Positions 24,422 to 39,900 of a stretch of 64,000 nucleotides of DNA are shown here, one piece after another. The stretch is from Cloeon dipterum (taxonomy: Eukaryota > Arthropoda > Insecta > Ephemeroptera > Baetidae), in contig NC_088786.1 in the NCBI RefSeq assembly GCF_949628265.1, positions 248,001 to 312,000 of the forward strand. Reading direction: 5' to 3'. A program made the translations under genes and the position numbers. Within the stretch, counting starts at the first letter, position 1. Each line of letters begins with the position of its first letter. Under the pieces are notes generated by a model that worked only from the letters and a program-made list of their open reading frames with translations, had not been told where the DNA came from and ran no database searches.

Positions 24422-26817
24422 CCATGACAAAGAATCAATAGTTTTGGTCTTGCTTTCTTGGAATTCCATCTAACTTCAGATGATTGGTCGATCCCATGAC
24501 AAAGAATCGATAGTTTTGTTCATGCGTTCTTGGAAATCAATCAAACTTCAGATGATTGGTCGATCCCATGACAAAGAATCGATAGAGTTGGATTCAAATT
24601 CTTGGAATTCCATCAAACTTCAGATGATTGGTAGATCCCATATCAAAGAATCGAGAGTTTTGTTCTTGCGTTCTTGGAATTCAATCAAACTTCAGATGAT
24701 TAGTCGATCCCATGACAAGGAATCGATAGTTTTGTTCATGCGTTCTTGGAATTCCATCAAACTTCAGTTGATTGGTCGATCCCATAACAAAGAATCGAGA
24801 GTTTTGTTCTTTCGTTCTTTGAATTCAATCAAACTTCAGATGATTGATCGATCCCATGACAAAGAATCGATATATTTGGTCTCGCTTTCTTGGATATCCA
24901 TCAAACTTCAGATGATTGGTCGATCCCATATCAAAGAATCGAGAGTTTTGTTCTTGCGTTCTTGGAATTCAATCAAACTTCAGATGATTGGTCGATCCCA
25001 TGACAAAGAATCAATAGTTTTGGTCTTGCGTTCTTGGAATTCCATCTAACTTCAGATGATTGGTCGATCCCATATCAAAGAATCGAGAGTTTTGTTCTTG
25101 CGTTCTTGGAATTCAATCAAACTTCAGATGATTGGTCGATCCCATGAAACAGAATCGATAGTTTTGTTCTTGCGTTCCTCGAATTCAATCAAACTTCAGA
25201 AGATTGGTCGATCCCATGAAAAAGAATCGATAGCGTTGGATAAAAATTCTTGGAATTCCATCAAACTTTAGTTGATTGGTCGATCCCATAACAAAGAATC
25301 GAGAGTTTTGTTCTTGCGTTCTTGGAATTCAATCAAACTTCACATGATTGGTCGATCCCATGACAAAGAATCGATAGTTTTGTTCTTGCATCCTCGAATT
25401 CTATCAAACTTCAGAAGATTGGTCGATCCCATGACAAAGAATCGATATATTTGGTCTCGCTTTCTTGAATATCCATCAAACTTCAGATGATTGGTCGATC
25501 CCATATCAAAGAATCGAGAGTTTTGTTCTTGCGTTCTTGGAATTCAATCAAACTTCAGATGATTGGTCGATCCCATGACAAAGAATCGATAGTTTTGTTC
25601 TTGCGTTCCTCGAATTTAATCAAACTTCAGAAGATTGGTCGATCCCATGACAAAGAATCGATATATTTGGTCTCGCTTTCTTGAATATCCATCAAACTTC
25701 AGATGATTGGTCGATCCCATATCAAAGAATCGAGAGTTTTTGTCTTGCTTTCTTGGAATTCCATCTAACTTCAGATGATTGGTCGATCCCATGACAAAGA
25801 ATCGATAGTTTTGTTCATGCGTTCTTAGAATTCAATCAAACTTCAGATGATTGATCGATCCCATGACAAAGAATCGATAGTTTTGTTCATGCGTTCTTGG
25901 ATATATATAAAACTTCAGATGATTGGTCCATCCCATGACAAAGAATCGAGAGTTTTGTTCTTGCGTTCTTGGAATTCATTCAAACTTCAGATGATTGGTC
26001 GATCCCATGACAAAGAATCAATAGTTTTGGTCTTGCGTGCTTGGAAATCAATCAAACTTCAGATGATTGGTCGATCCTATGACAAAGAATCGATATATTT
26101 GGTCTCGCTTTCTTGAATATCCATCAAACTTCAGATGATTGGTCGATCCCATAACAAAGAATCGATAGTTTTGGTCTTGCTTTCTTGGAATTCCATCTAA
26201 CTTCAAATGATTGGTCGATCCCATGAAAAAGAATCGATAGCGTTGGATTAAAATTCTTGAAATTCCATCAAACTTTAGTTGATTGGTCGATCCCATAACA
26301 AAGAATCGAGAATTTTGTTCTTGCGTTCTTGGAATTCAATCAAACTTCAGATGATTGGTCGATCCCATGACAAAGAATCGATAGTTTTGTTCATGCGTTC
26401 TTAGAATTCAAACAAACTTCAGATGATTAGTCGATCCCATGACAAAGAATCGATAGTTTTGGTCTCGCTTTCTTGAATATCCATCAAAATTCAGATGATT
26501 GGTCGATCCCATGACAAAGAATCAATAGTTTTGGTCTTGCGTGCTTGGAAATCAATCAAACTTCAGATGATTGGTCGATCCCATGACAAAGAATCGATAA
26601 ATTTGGTCTCGCTTTCTTGAATATCCATCAAACATCAGATGATTGGTCGATCCCATATCAAAGAATCGAGAGTTTTGTTCTTGCGTTCTTGGAATTCAAT
26701 CAAACTTCAGATGATTGGTCGATCCCATGACAAAGAATCAATAGTTTTGGTCTTGCTTTCTTGGAATTCCATCTAACTTCAGATGATTGGTCGATCCCAT
26801 GACAAAGAATCGATAGA

Positions 26818-28113
26818 GTTGGATTCAAATTCTTGGAATTCCATCAAACTTCAGATGATTGGTAGATCCCATATCAAAGAATCGAGAGTTTTGTTCTTGC
26901 GTTCTTGGAATTCAATCAAACTTCAGATGATTAGTCGATCCCATGACAAGGAATCGATAGTTTTGTTCATGCGTTCTTGGAATTCCATCAAACTTCAGTT
27001 GATTGGTCGATCCCATAACAAAGAATCGAGAGTTTTGTTCTTTCGTTCTTTGAATTCAATCAAACTTCAGATGATTGATCGATCCCATGACAAAGAATCG
27101 ATATATTTGGTCTCGCTTTCTTGGATATCCATCAAACTTCAGATGATTGGTCGATCCCATATCAAAGAATCGAGAGTTTTGTTCTTGCGTTCTTGGAATT
27201 CAATCAAACTTCAGATGATTGGTCGATCCCATGACAAAGAATCAATAGTTTTGGTCTTGCTTTCTTGGAATTCCATCTAACTTCAGATGATTGGTCCATC
27301 CCATATCAAAGAATCGAGAGTTTTGTTCTTGCGTTCTTGGAATTCAATCAAACTTCAGATGATTGGTCGATCCCATGAAACAGAATCGATAGTTTTGTTC
27401 TTGCGTTCCTCGAATTCAATCAAACTTCAGAAGATTGGTCGATCCCATGAAAAAGAATCGATAGCGTTGGATTCAAATTCTTGGAATTCCATCAAACTTC
27501 AGATGATTGGTAGATCCCATATCAAAGAATCGAGAGTTTTGTTCTTGCGTTCTTGGAATTCAATCAAACTTCAGATGATTAGTCGATCCCATGACAAGGA
27601 ATCGATAGTTTTGTTCATGCGTTCTTGGAATTCCATCAAACTTCAGTTGATTGGTCGATCCCATAACAAAGAATCGAGAGTTTTGTTCTTTCGTTCTTTG
27701 AATTCAATCAAACTTCAGATGATTGATCGATCCCATGACAAAGAATCGATATATTTGGTCTCGCTTTCTTGGATATCCATCAAACTTCAGATGATTGGTC
27801 GATCCCATATCAAAGAATCGAGAGTTTTGTTCTTGCGTTCTTGGAATTCAATCAAACTTCAGATGATTGGTCGATCCCATGACAAAGAATCAATAGTTTT
27901 GGTCTTGCTTTCTTGGAATTCCATCTAACTTCAGATGATTGGTCGATCCCATATCAAAGAATCGAGAGTTTTGTTCTTGCGTTCTTGGAATTCAATCAAA
28001 CTTCAGATGATTGGTCGATCCCATGAAACAGAATCGATAGTTTTGTTCTTGCGTTCCTCGAATTCAATCAAACTTCAGAAGATTGGTCGATCCCATGAAA
28101 AAGAATCGATAGC
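26818..28113 (+). repeat. Nine-monomer (648-bp) tandem duplication with a chimeric junction monomer
   Basis: Two copies of nine monomers in tandem (offset 648 bp). The junction monomer starting at 27431 begins as the catgaaaaagaatcgatagcg type and ends as the ggattcaaattc type. The crossover therefore lies between about 27465 and 27473. The same chimera recurs at 31749 and 44841, and related fusions at 29230 and 29446, so the event was copied with the HOR. Confidence 0.8.
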
Positions 28114-31100
28114 GTTGGATAAAAATTCTTGGAATTCCATCAAACTTTAGTTGATTGGTCGATGCCATAACAAAGAATCGAGAGTTTTGTTCTTGCGTTC
28201 TTGGAATTCAATCAAACTTCACATGATTGGTCGATCCCATGACAAAGAATCGATAGTTTTGTTCTTGCATCCTCGAATTCTATCAAACTTCAGAAGATTG
28301 GTCGATCCCATGACAAAGAATCGATATATTTGGTCTCGCTTTCTTGAATATCCATCAAACTTCAGATGATTGGTCGATCCCATATCAAAGAATCGAGAGT
28401 TTTGTTCTTGCGTTCTTGGAATTCAATCAAACTTCAGATGATTGGTCGATCCCATGACAAAGAATCGATAGTTTTGTTCTTGCGTTCCTCGAATTTAATC
28501 AAACTTCAGAAGATTGGTCGATCCCATGACAAAGAATCGATATATTTGGTCTCGTTTTCTTGAATATCCATCAAACTTCAGATGATTGGTCGATCCCATA
28601 TCAAAGAATCGAGAGTTTTTGTCTTGCTTTCTTGGAATTCCATCTAACTTCAGATGATTGGTCGATCCCATGACAAAGAATCGATAGTTTTGTTCATGCG
28701 TTCTTAGAATTCAAACAAACTTCAGATGATTAGTCGATCCCATGACAAAGAATCGATAGTTTTGGTCTCGCTTTCTTGAATATCCATCAAAATTCAGATG
28801 ATTGGTCGATCCCATGACAAAGAATCAATAGTTTTGGTCTTGCGTGCTTGGAAATCAATCAAACTTCAGATGATTGGTCGATCCCATGACAAAGAATCGA
28901 TAAATTTGGTCTCGCTTTCTTGAATATCCATCAAACATCAGATGATTGGTCGATCCCATATCAAAGAATCGAGAGTTTTGTTCTTGCGTTCTTGGAATTC
29001 AATCAAACTTCAGATGATTGGTCGATCCCATGACAAAGAATCAATAGTTTTGGTCTTGCTTTCTTGGAATTCCATCTAACTTCAGATGATTGGTCGATCC
29101 CATGACAAAGAATCGATAGAGTTGGATTCAAATTCTTGGAATTCCATCAAACTTCAGATGATTGGTAGATCCCATATCAAAGAATCGAGAGTTTTGTTCT
29201 TGCGTTCTTGGAATTCAATCAAACTTCAGAAGATTGGTCGATCCCATGAAAAAGAATCGATAGCGTTGGATTCAAATTCTTGGAATTCCATCAAACTTCA
29301 GATAATTGGTAGATCCCATATCAAAGAATCGAGAGTTTTGTTCTTGCGTTCTTGGAATTCAATCAAACTTCAGATGATTGGTCGATCCCATGAAACAGAA
29401 TCGATAGTTTTGTTCTTGCGTTCCTCGAATTCAATCAAACTTCAGAAGATTGGTCGATCCCATGAAAAAGAATCGATAGCGTTGGATTCAAATTCTTGGA
29501 ATTCCATCAAACTTCAGATAATTGGTAGATCCCATATCAAAGAATCGAGAGTTTTGTTCTTGCGTTCTTGGAATTCAATCAAACTTCAGATGATTAGTCG
29601 ATCCCATGACAAGGAATCGATAGTTTTGTTCATGCGTTCTTGGAATTCCATCAAACTTCAGTTGATTGGTCGATCCCATAACAAAGAATCGAGAGTTTTG
29701 TTCTTTCGTTCTTTGAATTCAATCAAACTTCAGATGATTGATCGATCCCATGACAAAGAATCGATATATTTGGTCTCGCTTTCTTGGATATCCATCAAAC
29801 TTCAGATGATTGGTCGATCCCATATCAAAGAATCGAGAGTTTTGTTCTTGCGTTCTTGGAATTCAATCAAACTTCAGATGATTGGTCGATCCCATGACAA
29901 AGAATCAATAGTTTTGGTCTTGCTTTCTTGGAATTCCATCTAACTTCAGATGATTGGTCGATCCCATATCAAAGAATCGAGAGTTTTGTTCTTGCGTTCT
30001 TGGAATTCAATCAAACTTCAGATGATTGGTCGATCCCATGAAACAGAATCGATAGTTTTGTTCTTGCGTTCCTCGAATTCAATCAAACTTCAGAAGATTG
30101 GTCGATCCCATGAAAAAGAATCGATAGCGTTGGATAAAAATTCTTGGAATTCCATCAAACTTTAGTTGATTGGTCGATGCCATAACAAAGAATCGAGAGT
30201 TTTGTTCTTGCGTTCTTGGAATTCAATCAAACTTCACATGATTGGTCGATCCCATGACAAAGAATCGATAGTTTTGTTCTTGCATCCTCGAATTCTATCA
30301 AACTTCAGAAGATTGGTCGATCCCATGACAAAGAATCGATATATTTGGTCTCGCTTTCTTGAATATCCATCAAACTTCAGATGATTGGTCGATCCCATAT
30401 CAAAGAATCGAGAGTTTTGTTCTTGCGTTCTTGGAATTCAATCAAACTTCAGATGATTGGTCGATCCCATGACAAAGAATCGATAGTTTTGTTCATGCGT
30501 TCTTAGAATTCAATCAAACTTCAGATGATTGATCGATCCCATGACAAAGAATCGATAGTTTTGTTCATGCGTTCTTGGATATATATAAAACTTCAGATGA
30601 TTGGTCCATCCCATGACAAAGAATCGAGAGTTTTGTTCTTGCGTTCTTGGAATTCATTCAAACTTCAGATGATTGGTCGATCCCATGACAAAGAATCGAT
30701 AGTTTTGTTCATGCGTTCTTAGAATTCAAACAAACTTCAGATGATTAGTCGATCCCATGACAAAGAATCGATAGTTTTGGTCTCGCTTTCTTGAATATCC
30801 ATCAAAATTCAGATGATTGGTCGATCCCATGACAAAGAATCAATAGTTTTGGTCTTGCGTGCTTGGAAATCAATCAAACTTCAGATGATTGGTCGATCCC
30901 ATGACAAAGAATCGATAAATTTGGTCTCGCTTTCTTGAATATCCATCAAACATCAGATGATTGGTCGATCCCATATCAAAGAATCGAGAGTTTTGTTCTT
31001 GCGTTCTTGGAATTCAATCAAACTTCAGATGATTGGTCGATCCCATGACAAAGAATCAATAGTTTTGGTCTTGCTTTCTTGGAATTCCATCTAACTTCAG

Positions 31101-32755
31101 ATGATTGGTCGATCCCATGACAAAGAATCGATAGAGTTGGATTCAAATTCTTGGAATTCCATCAAACTTCAGATGATTGGTAGATCCCATATCAAAGAAT
31201 CGAGAGTTTTGTTCTTGCGTTCTTGGAATTCAATCAAACTTCAGATGATTAGTCGATCCCATGACAAGGAATCGATAGTTTTGTTCATGCGTTCTTGGAA
31301 TTCCATCAAACTTCAGTTGATTGGTCGATCCCATAACAAAGAATCGAGAGTTTTGTTCTTTCGTTCTTTGAATTCAATCAAACTTCAGATGATTGATCGA
31401 TCCCATGACAAAGAATCGATATATTTGGTCTCGCTTTCTTGGATATCCATCAAACTTCAGATGATTGGTCGATCCCATATCAAAGAATCGAGAGTTTTGT
31501 TCTTGCGTTCTTGGAATTCAATCAAACTTCAGATGATTGGTCGATCCCATGACAAAGAATCAATAGTTTTGGTCTTGCTTTCTTGGAATTCCATCTAACT
31601 TCAGATGATTGGTCGATCCCATATCAAAGAATCGAGAGTTTTGTTCTTGCGTTCTTGGAATTCAATCAAACTTCAGATGATTGGTCGATCCCATGAAACA
31701 GAATCGATAGTTTTGTTCTTGCGTTCCTCGAATTCAATCAAACTTCAGAAGATTGGTCGATCCCATGAAAAAGAATCGATAGCGTTGGATTCAAATTCTT
31801 GGAATTCCATCAAACTTCAGATGATTGGTAGATCCCATATCAAAGAATCGAGAGTTTTGTTCTTGCGTTCTTGGAATTCAATCAAACTTCAGATGATTAG
31901 TCGATCCCATGACAAGGAATCGATAGTTTTGTTCATGCGTTCTTGGAATTCCATCAAACTTCAGTTGATTGGTCGATCCCATAACAAAGAATCGAGAGTT
32001 TTGTTCTTTCGTTCTTTGAATTCAATCAAACTTCAGATGATTGATCGATCCCATGACAAAGAATCGATATATTTGGTCTCGCTTTCTTGGATATCCATCA
32101 AACTTCAGATGATTGGTCGATCCCATATCAAAGAATCGAGAGTTTTGTTCTTGCGTTCTTGGAATTCAATCAAACTTCAGATGATTGGTCGATCCCATGA
32201 CAAAGAATCAATAGTTTTGGTCTTGCTTTCTTGGAATTCCATCTAACTTCAGATGATTGGTCGATCCCATATCAAAGAATCGAGAGTTTTGTTCTTGCGT
32301 TCTTGGAATTCAATCAAACTTCAGATGATTGGTCGATCCCATGAAACAGAATCGATAGTTTTGTTCTTGCGTTCCTCGAATTCAATCAAACTTCAGAAGA
32401 TTGGTCGATCCCATGAAAAAGAATCGATAGCGTTGGATAAAAATTCTTGGAATTCCATCAAACTTTAGTTGATTGGTCGATGCCATAACAAAGAATCGAG
32501 AGTTTTGTTCTTGCGTTCTTGGAATTCAATCAAACTTCACATGATTGGTCGATCCCATGACAAAGAATCGATAGTTTTGTTCTTGCATCCTCGAATTCTA
32601 TCAAACTTCAGAAGATTGGTCGATCCCATGACAAAGAATCGATATATTTGGTCTCGCTTTCTTGAATATCCATCAAACTTCAGATGATTGGTCGATCCCA
32701 TATCAAAGAATCGAGAGTTTTGTTCTTGCGTTCTTGGAATTCAATCAAACTTCAG

Positions 32756-33907
32756 ATGATTGATCGATCCCATGACAAAGAATCGATAGTTTTGTTCATG
32801 CGTTCTTGGATATATATAAAACTTCAGATGATTGGTCCATCCCATGACAAAGAATCGAGAGTTTTGTTCTTGCGTTCTTGGAATTCATTCAAACTTCAGA
32901 TGATTGGTCGATCCCATGACAAAGAATCAATAGTTTTGGTCTTGCGTGCTTGGAAATCAATCAAACTTCAGATGATTGGTCGATCCTATGACAAAGAATC
33001 GATATATTTGGTCTCGCTTTCTTGAATATCCATCAAACTTCAGATGATTGGTCGATCCCATGACAAAGAATCGATAGTTTTGGTCTTGCTTTCTTGGAAT
33101 TCCATCTAACTTCAGATGATTGGTCGATCCCATGAAAAAGAATCGATAGCGTTGGATTAAAATTCTTGAAATTCCATCAAACTTTAGTTGATTGGTCGAT
33201 CCCATAACAAAGAATCGAGAATTTTGTTCTTGCGTTCTTGGAATTCAATCAAACTTCAGATGATTGGTCGATCCCATGACAAAGAATCGATAGTTTTGTT
33301 CATGCGTTCTTAGAATTCAATCAAACTTCAGATGATTGATCGATCCCATGACAAAGAATCGATAGTTTTGTTCATGCGTTCTTGGATATATATAAAACTT
33401 CAGATGATTGGTCCATCCCATGACAAAGAATCGAGAGTTTTGTTCTTGCGTTCTTGGAATTCATTCAAACTTCAGATGATTGGTCGATCCCATGACAAAG
33501 AATCAATAGTTTTGGTCTTGCGTGCTTGGAAATCAATCAAACTTCAGATGATTGGTCGATCCTATGACAAAGAATCGATATATTTGGTCTCGCTTTCTTG
33601 AATATCCATCAAACTTCAGATGATTGGTCGATCCCATGACAAAGAATCGATAGTTTTGGTCTTGCTTTCTTGGAATTCCATCTAACTTCAGATGATTGGT
33701 CGATCCCATGAAAAAGAATCGATAGCGTTGGATTAAAATTCTTGAAATTCCATCAAACTTTAGTTGATTGGTCGATCCCATAACAAAGAATCGAGAATTT
33801 TGTTCTTGCGTTCTTGGAATTCAATCAAACTTCAGATGATTGGTCGATCCCATGACAAATAATCGATAGTTTTGTTCATGCGTTCTTAGAATTCAAACAA
33901 ACTTCAG
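32756..33907 (+). repeat. Eight-monomer (576-bp) tandem duplication
   Basis: 32756-33331 and 33332-33907 share the same eight-monomer order at an offset of 576 bp. Each begins gattgatcgatccc, followed by the tatatataaaa type. Few differences are visible (for example acaaataatc at about 33855). A related 576-bp offset recurs at 35404/35980. Confidence 0.75.
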
Positions 33908-36900
33908 ATGATTAGTCGATCCCATGACAAAGAATCGATAGTTTTGGTCTCGCTTTCTTGAATATCCATCAAAATTCAGATGATTGGTCGATCCCATGAC
34001 AAAGAATCAATAGTTTTGGTCTTGCGTGCTTGGAAATCAATCAAACTTCAGATGATTGGTCGATCCCATGACAAAGAATCGATAAATTTGGTCTCGCTTT
34101 CTTGAATATCCATCAAACATCAGATGATTGGTCGATCCCATATCAAAGAATCGAGAGTTTTGTTCTTGCGTTCTTGGAATTCAATCAAACTTCAGATGAT
34201 TGGTCGATCCCATGACAAAGAATCAATAGTTTTGGTCTTGCTTTCTTGGAATTCCATCTAACTTCAGATGATTGGTCGATCCCATGACAAAGAATCGATA
34301 GTTTTGTTCATGCGTTCTTGGAAATCAATCAAACTTCAGATGATTGGTCGATCCCATGACAAAGAATCGATAGAGTTGGATTCAAATTCTTGGAATTCCA
34401 TCAAACTTCAGATGATTGGTAGATCCCATATCAAAGAATCGAGAGTTTTGTTCTTGCGTTCTTGGAATTCAATCAAACTTCAGATGATTAGTCGATCCCA
34501 TGACAAGGAATCGATAGTTTTGTTCATGCGTTCTTGGAATTCCATCAAACTTCAGTTGATTGGTCGATCCCATAACAAAGAATCGAGAGTTTTGTTCTTT
34601 CGTTCTTTGAATTCAATCAAACTTCAGATGATTGATCGATCCCATGACAAAGAATCGATATATTTGGTCTCGCTTTCTTGGATATCCATCAAACTTCAGA
34701 TGATTGGTCGATCCCATATCAAAGAATCGAGAGTTTTGTTCTTGCGTTCTTGGAATTCAATCAAACTTCAGATGATTGGTCGATCCCATGACAAAGAATC
34801 AATAGTTTTGGTCTTGCTTTCTTGGAATTCCATCTAACTTCAGATGATTGGTCGATCCCATATCAAAGAATCGAGAGTTTTGTTCTTGCGTTCTTGGAAT
34901 TCAATCAAACTTCAGATGATTGGTCGATCCCATGAAACAGAATCGATAGTTTTGTTCTTGCGTTCCTCGAATTCAATCAAACTTCAGAAGATTGGTCGAT
35001 CCCATGAAAAAGAATCGATAGCGTTGGATAAAAATTCTTGGAATTCCATCAAACTTTAGTTGATTGGTCGATCCCATAACAAAGAATCGAGAGTTTTGTT
35101 CTTGCGTTCTTGGAATTCAATCAAACTTCACATGATTGGTCGATCCCATGACAAAGAATCGATAGTTTTGTTCTTGCATCCTCGAATTCTATCAAACTTC
35201 AGAAGATTGGTCGATCCCATGACAAAGAATCGATATATTTGGTCTCGCTTTCTTGAATATCCATCAAACTTCAGATGATTGGTCGATCCCATATCGAAGA
35301 ATCGAGAGTTTTGTTCTTGCGTTCTTGGAATTCAATCAAACTTCAGATGATTGGTCGATCCCATGACAAAGAATCAATAGTTTTGGTCTTGCGTGCTTGG
35401 AAATCAATCAAACTTCAGATGATTGGTCGATCCTATGACAAAGAATCGATATATTTGGTCTCGCTTTCTTGAATATCCATCAAACTTCAGATGATTGGTC
35501 GATCCCATGACAAAGAATCGATAGTTTTGGTCTTGCTTTCTTGGAATTCCATCTAACTTCAGATGATTGGTCGATCCCATGAAAAAGAATCGATAGCGTT
35601 GGATTAAAATTCTTGAAATTCCATCAAACTTTAGTTGATTGGTCGATCCCATAACAAAGAATCGAGAGTTTTTGTCTTGCTTTCTTGGAATTCAATCAAA
35701 CTTCAGATGATTGGTCGATCCCATGACAAAGAATCGATAGTTTTGTTCATGCGTTCTTAGAATTCAATCAAACTTCAGATGATTGATCGATCCCATGACA
35801 AAGAATCGATAGTTTTGTTCATGCGTTCTTGGATATATATAAAACTTCAGATGATTGGTCCATCCCATGACAAAGAATCGAGAGTTTTGTTCTTGCGTTC
35901 TTGGAATTCATTCAAACTTCAGATGATTGGTCGATCCCATGACAAAGAATCAATAGTTTTGGTCTTGCGTGCTTGGAAATCAATCAAACTTCAGATGATT
36001 GGTCGATCCTATGACAAAGAATCGATATATTTGGTCTCGCTTTCTTGAATATCCATCAAACTTCAGATGATTGGTCGATCCCATGACAAAGAATCGATAG
36101 TTTTGGTCTTGCTTTCTTGGAATTCCATCTAACTTCAGATGATTGGTCGATCCCATGAAAAAGAATCGATAGCGTTGGATTAAAATTCTTGAAATTCCAT
36201 CAAACTTTAGTTGATTGGTCGATCCCATAACAAAGAATCGAGAATTTTGTTCTTGCGTTCTTGGAATTCAATCAAACTTCAGATGATTGGTCGATCCCAT
36301 GACAAAGAATCGATAGTTTTGTTCATGCGTTCTTAGAATTCAAACAAACTTCAGATGATTAGTCGATCCCATGACAAAGAATCGATAGTTTTGGTCTCGC
36401 TTTCTTGAATATCCATCAAAATTCAGATGATTGGTCGATCCCATGACAAAGAATCAATAGTTTTGGTCTTGCGTGCTTGGAAATCAATCAAACTTCAGAT
36501 GATTGGTCGATCCCATGACAAAGAATCGATAAATTTGGTCTCGCTTTCTTGAATATCCATCAAACATCAGATGATTGGTCGATCCCATATCAAAGAATCG
36601 AGAGTTTTGTTCTTGCGTTCTTGGAATTCAATCAAACTTCAGATGATTGGTCGATCCCATGACAAAGAATCAATAGTTTTGGTCTTGCTTTCTTGGAATT
36701 CCATCTAACTTCAGATGATTGGTCGATCCCATGACAAAGAATCGATAGTTTTGTTCATGCGTTCTTGGAAATCAATCAAACTTCAGATGATTGGTCGATC
36801 CCATGACAAAGAATCGATAGAGTTGGATTCAAATTCTTGGAATTCCATCAAACTTCAGATGATTGGTAGATCCCATATCAAAGAATCGAGAGTTTTGTTC

Positions 36901-39900
36901 TTGCGTTCTTGGAATTCAATCAAACTTCAGATGATTAGTCGATCCCATGACAAGGAATCGATAGTTTTGTTCATGCGTTCTTGGAATTCCATCAAACTTC
37001 AGTTGATTGGTCGATCCCATAACAAAGAATCGAGAGTTTTGTTCTTTCGTTCTTTGAATTCAATCAAACTTCAGATGATTGATCGATCCCATGACAAAGA
37101 ATCGATATATTTGGTCTCGCTTTCTTGGATATCCATCAAACTTCAGATGATTGGTCGATCCCATATCAAAGAATCGAGAGTTTTGTTCTTGCGTTCTTGG
37201 AATTCAATCAAACTTCAGATGATTGGTCGATCCCATGACAAAGAATCAATAGTTTTGGTCTTGCTTTCTTGGAATTCCATCTAACTTCAGATGATTGGTC
37301 GATCCCATATCAAAGAATCGAGAGTTTTGTTCTTGCGTTCTTGGAATTCAATCAAACTTCAGATGATTGGTCGATCCCATGAAACAGAATCGATAGTTTT
37401 GTTCTTGCGTTCCTCGAATTCAATCAAACTTCAGAAGATTGGTCGATCCCATGAAAAAGAATCGATAGCGTTGGATAAAAATTCTTGGAATTCCATCAAA
37501 CTTTAGTTGATTGGTCGATCCCATAACAAAGAATCGAGAGTTTTGTTCTTGCGTTCTTGGAATTCAATCAAACTTCACATGATTGGTCGATCCCATGACA
37601 AAGAATCGATAGTTTTGTTCTTGCATCCTCGAATTCTATCAAACTTCAGAAGATTGGTCGATCCCATGACAAAGAATCGATATATTTGGTCTCGCTTTCT
37701 TGAATATCCATCAAACTTCAGATGATTGGTCGATCCCATATCGAAGAATCGAGAGTTTTGTTCTTGCGTTCTTGGAATTCAATCAAACTTCAGATGATTG
37801 GTCGATCCCATGACAAAGAATCGATAGTTTTGTTCTTGCGTTCCTCGAATTTAATCAAACTTCAGAAGATTGGTCGATCCCATGACAAAGAATCGATATA
37901 TTTGGTCTCGCTTTCTTGAATATCCATCAAACTTCAGATGATTGGTCGATCCCATATCAAAGAATCGAGAGTTTTGTTCTTGCGTTCTTGGAATTCAATC
38001 AAACTTCAGATGATTGGTCGATCCCATGACAAAGAATCGATAGTTTTGTTCTTGCGTTCCTCGAATTTAATCAAACTTCAGATGATTGGTCGATCCCATG
38101 ACAAAGAATCGATAGTTTTGTTCATGCGTTCTTAGAATTCAATCAAACTTCAGATGATTGATCGATCCCATGACAAAGAATCGATAGTTTTGTTCATGCG
38201 TTCTTGGAAATCAATCAAACTTCAGATGATTGGTCGATCCCATGACAAAGAATCAATAGTTTTGGTCTTGCGTTTTTGGAAATCAATCAAACTTCAGATG
38301 ATTGGTCGATCCCATGAAACAGAATCGATAGTTTTGTTCTTGCGTTCCTCGAATTCGATCAAACTTCAGATGATTGGTCGATCCCATGACAAAGAATCGA
38401 TAGAGTTGGATTCAAATTCTTGGAATTCCATCAAACTTCAGATGATTGGTAGATCCCATATCAAAGAATCGAGAGTTTTGTTCTTGCGTTCTTGGAATTC
38501 AATCAAACTTCAGATGATTAGTCGATCCCATGACAAAGAATCGATAGTTTTGGTCTCGCTTTCTTGAATATCCATCAAAATTCAGATGATTGGTCGATCC
38601 CATGACAAAGAATCAATAGTTTTGGTCTTGCGTGCTTGGAAATCAATCAAACTTCAGATGATTGGTCGATCCCATGACAAAGAATCGATAAATTTGGTCT
38701 CGCTTTCTTGAATATCCATCAAACATCAGATGATTGGTCGATCCCATATCAAAGAATCGAGAGTTTTGTTCTTGCGTTCTTGGAATTCAATCAAACTTCA
38801 GATGATTGGTCGATCCCATGACAAAGAATCAATAGTTTTGGTCTTGCTTTCTTGGAATTCCATCTAACTTCAGATGATTGGTCGATCCCATGACAAAGAA
38901 TCGATAGTTTTGTTCATGCGTTCTTGGAAATCAATCAAACTTCAGATGATTGGTCGATCCCATGACAAAGAATCGATAGAGTTGGATTCAAATTCTTGGA
39001 ATTCCATCAAACTTCAGATGATTGGTAGATCCCATATCAAAGAATCGAGAGTTTTGTTCTTGCGTTCTTGGAATTCAATCAAACTTCAGATGATTAGTCG
39101 ATCCCATGACAAGGAATCGATAGTTTTGTTCATGCGTTCTTGGAATTCCATCAAACTTCAGTTGATTGGTCGATCCCATAACAAAGAATCGAGAGTTTTG
39201 TTCTTTCGTTCTTTGAATTCAATCAAACTTCAGATGATTGATCGATCCCATGACAAAGAATCGATATATTTGGTCTCGCTTTCTTGGATATCCATCAAAC
39301 TTCAGATGATTGGTCGATCCCATATCAAAGAATCGAGAGTTTTGTTCTTGCGTTCTTGGAATTCAATCAAACTTCAGATGATTGGTCGATCCCATGACAA
39401 AGAATCAATAGTTTTGGTCTTGCTTTCTTGGAATTCCATCTAACTTCAGATGATTGGTCGATCCCATATCAAAGAATCGAGAGTTTTGTTCTTGCGTTCT
39501 TGGAATTCAATCAAACTTCAGATGATTGGTCGATCCCATGAAACAGAATCGATAGTTTTGTTCTTGCGTTCCTCGAATTCAATCAAACTTCAGAAGATTG
39601 GTCGATCCCATGAAAAAGAATCGATAGCGTTGGATAAAAATTCTTGGAATTCCATCAAACTTTAGTTGATTGGTCGATCCCATAACAAAGAATCGAGAGT
39701 TTTGTTCTTGCGTTCTTGGAATTCAATCAAACTTCACATGATTGGTCGATCCCATGACAAAGAATCGATAGTTTTGTTCTTGCATCCTCGAATTCTATCA
39801 AACTTCAGAAGATTGGTCGATCCCATGACAAAGAATCGATATATTTGGTCTCGCTTTCTTGAATATCCATCAAACTTCAGATGATTGGTCGATCCCATAT

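Noticed and set aside
29086..29943. Long forward open frame (285 codons) made of 24-residue repeats, resembling a tandem-repeat protein.
   Set aside because: It is a by-product of the 72-bp period. The frame is closed at fixed monomer types in every HOR, shifts at 71-bp monomers, has no non-repeat start or end domain, and its boundaries change with each HOR rearrangement.
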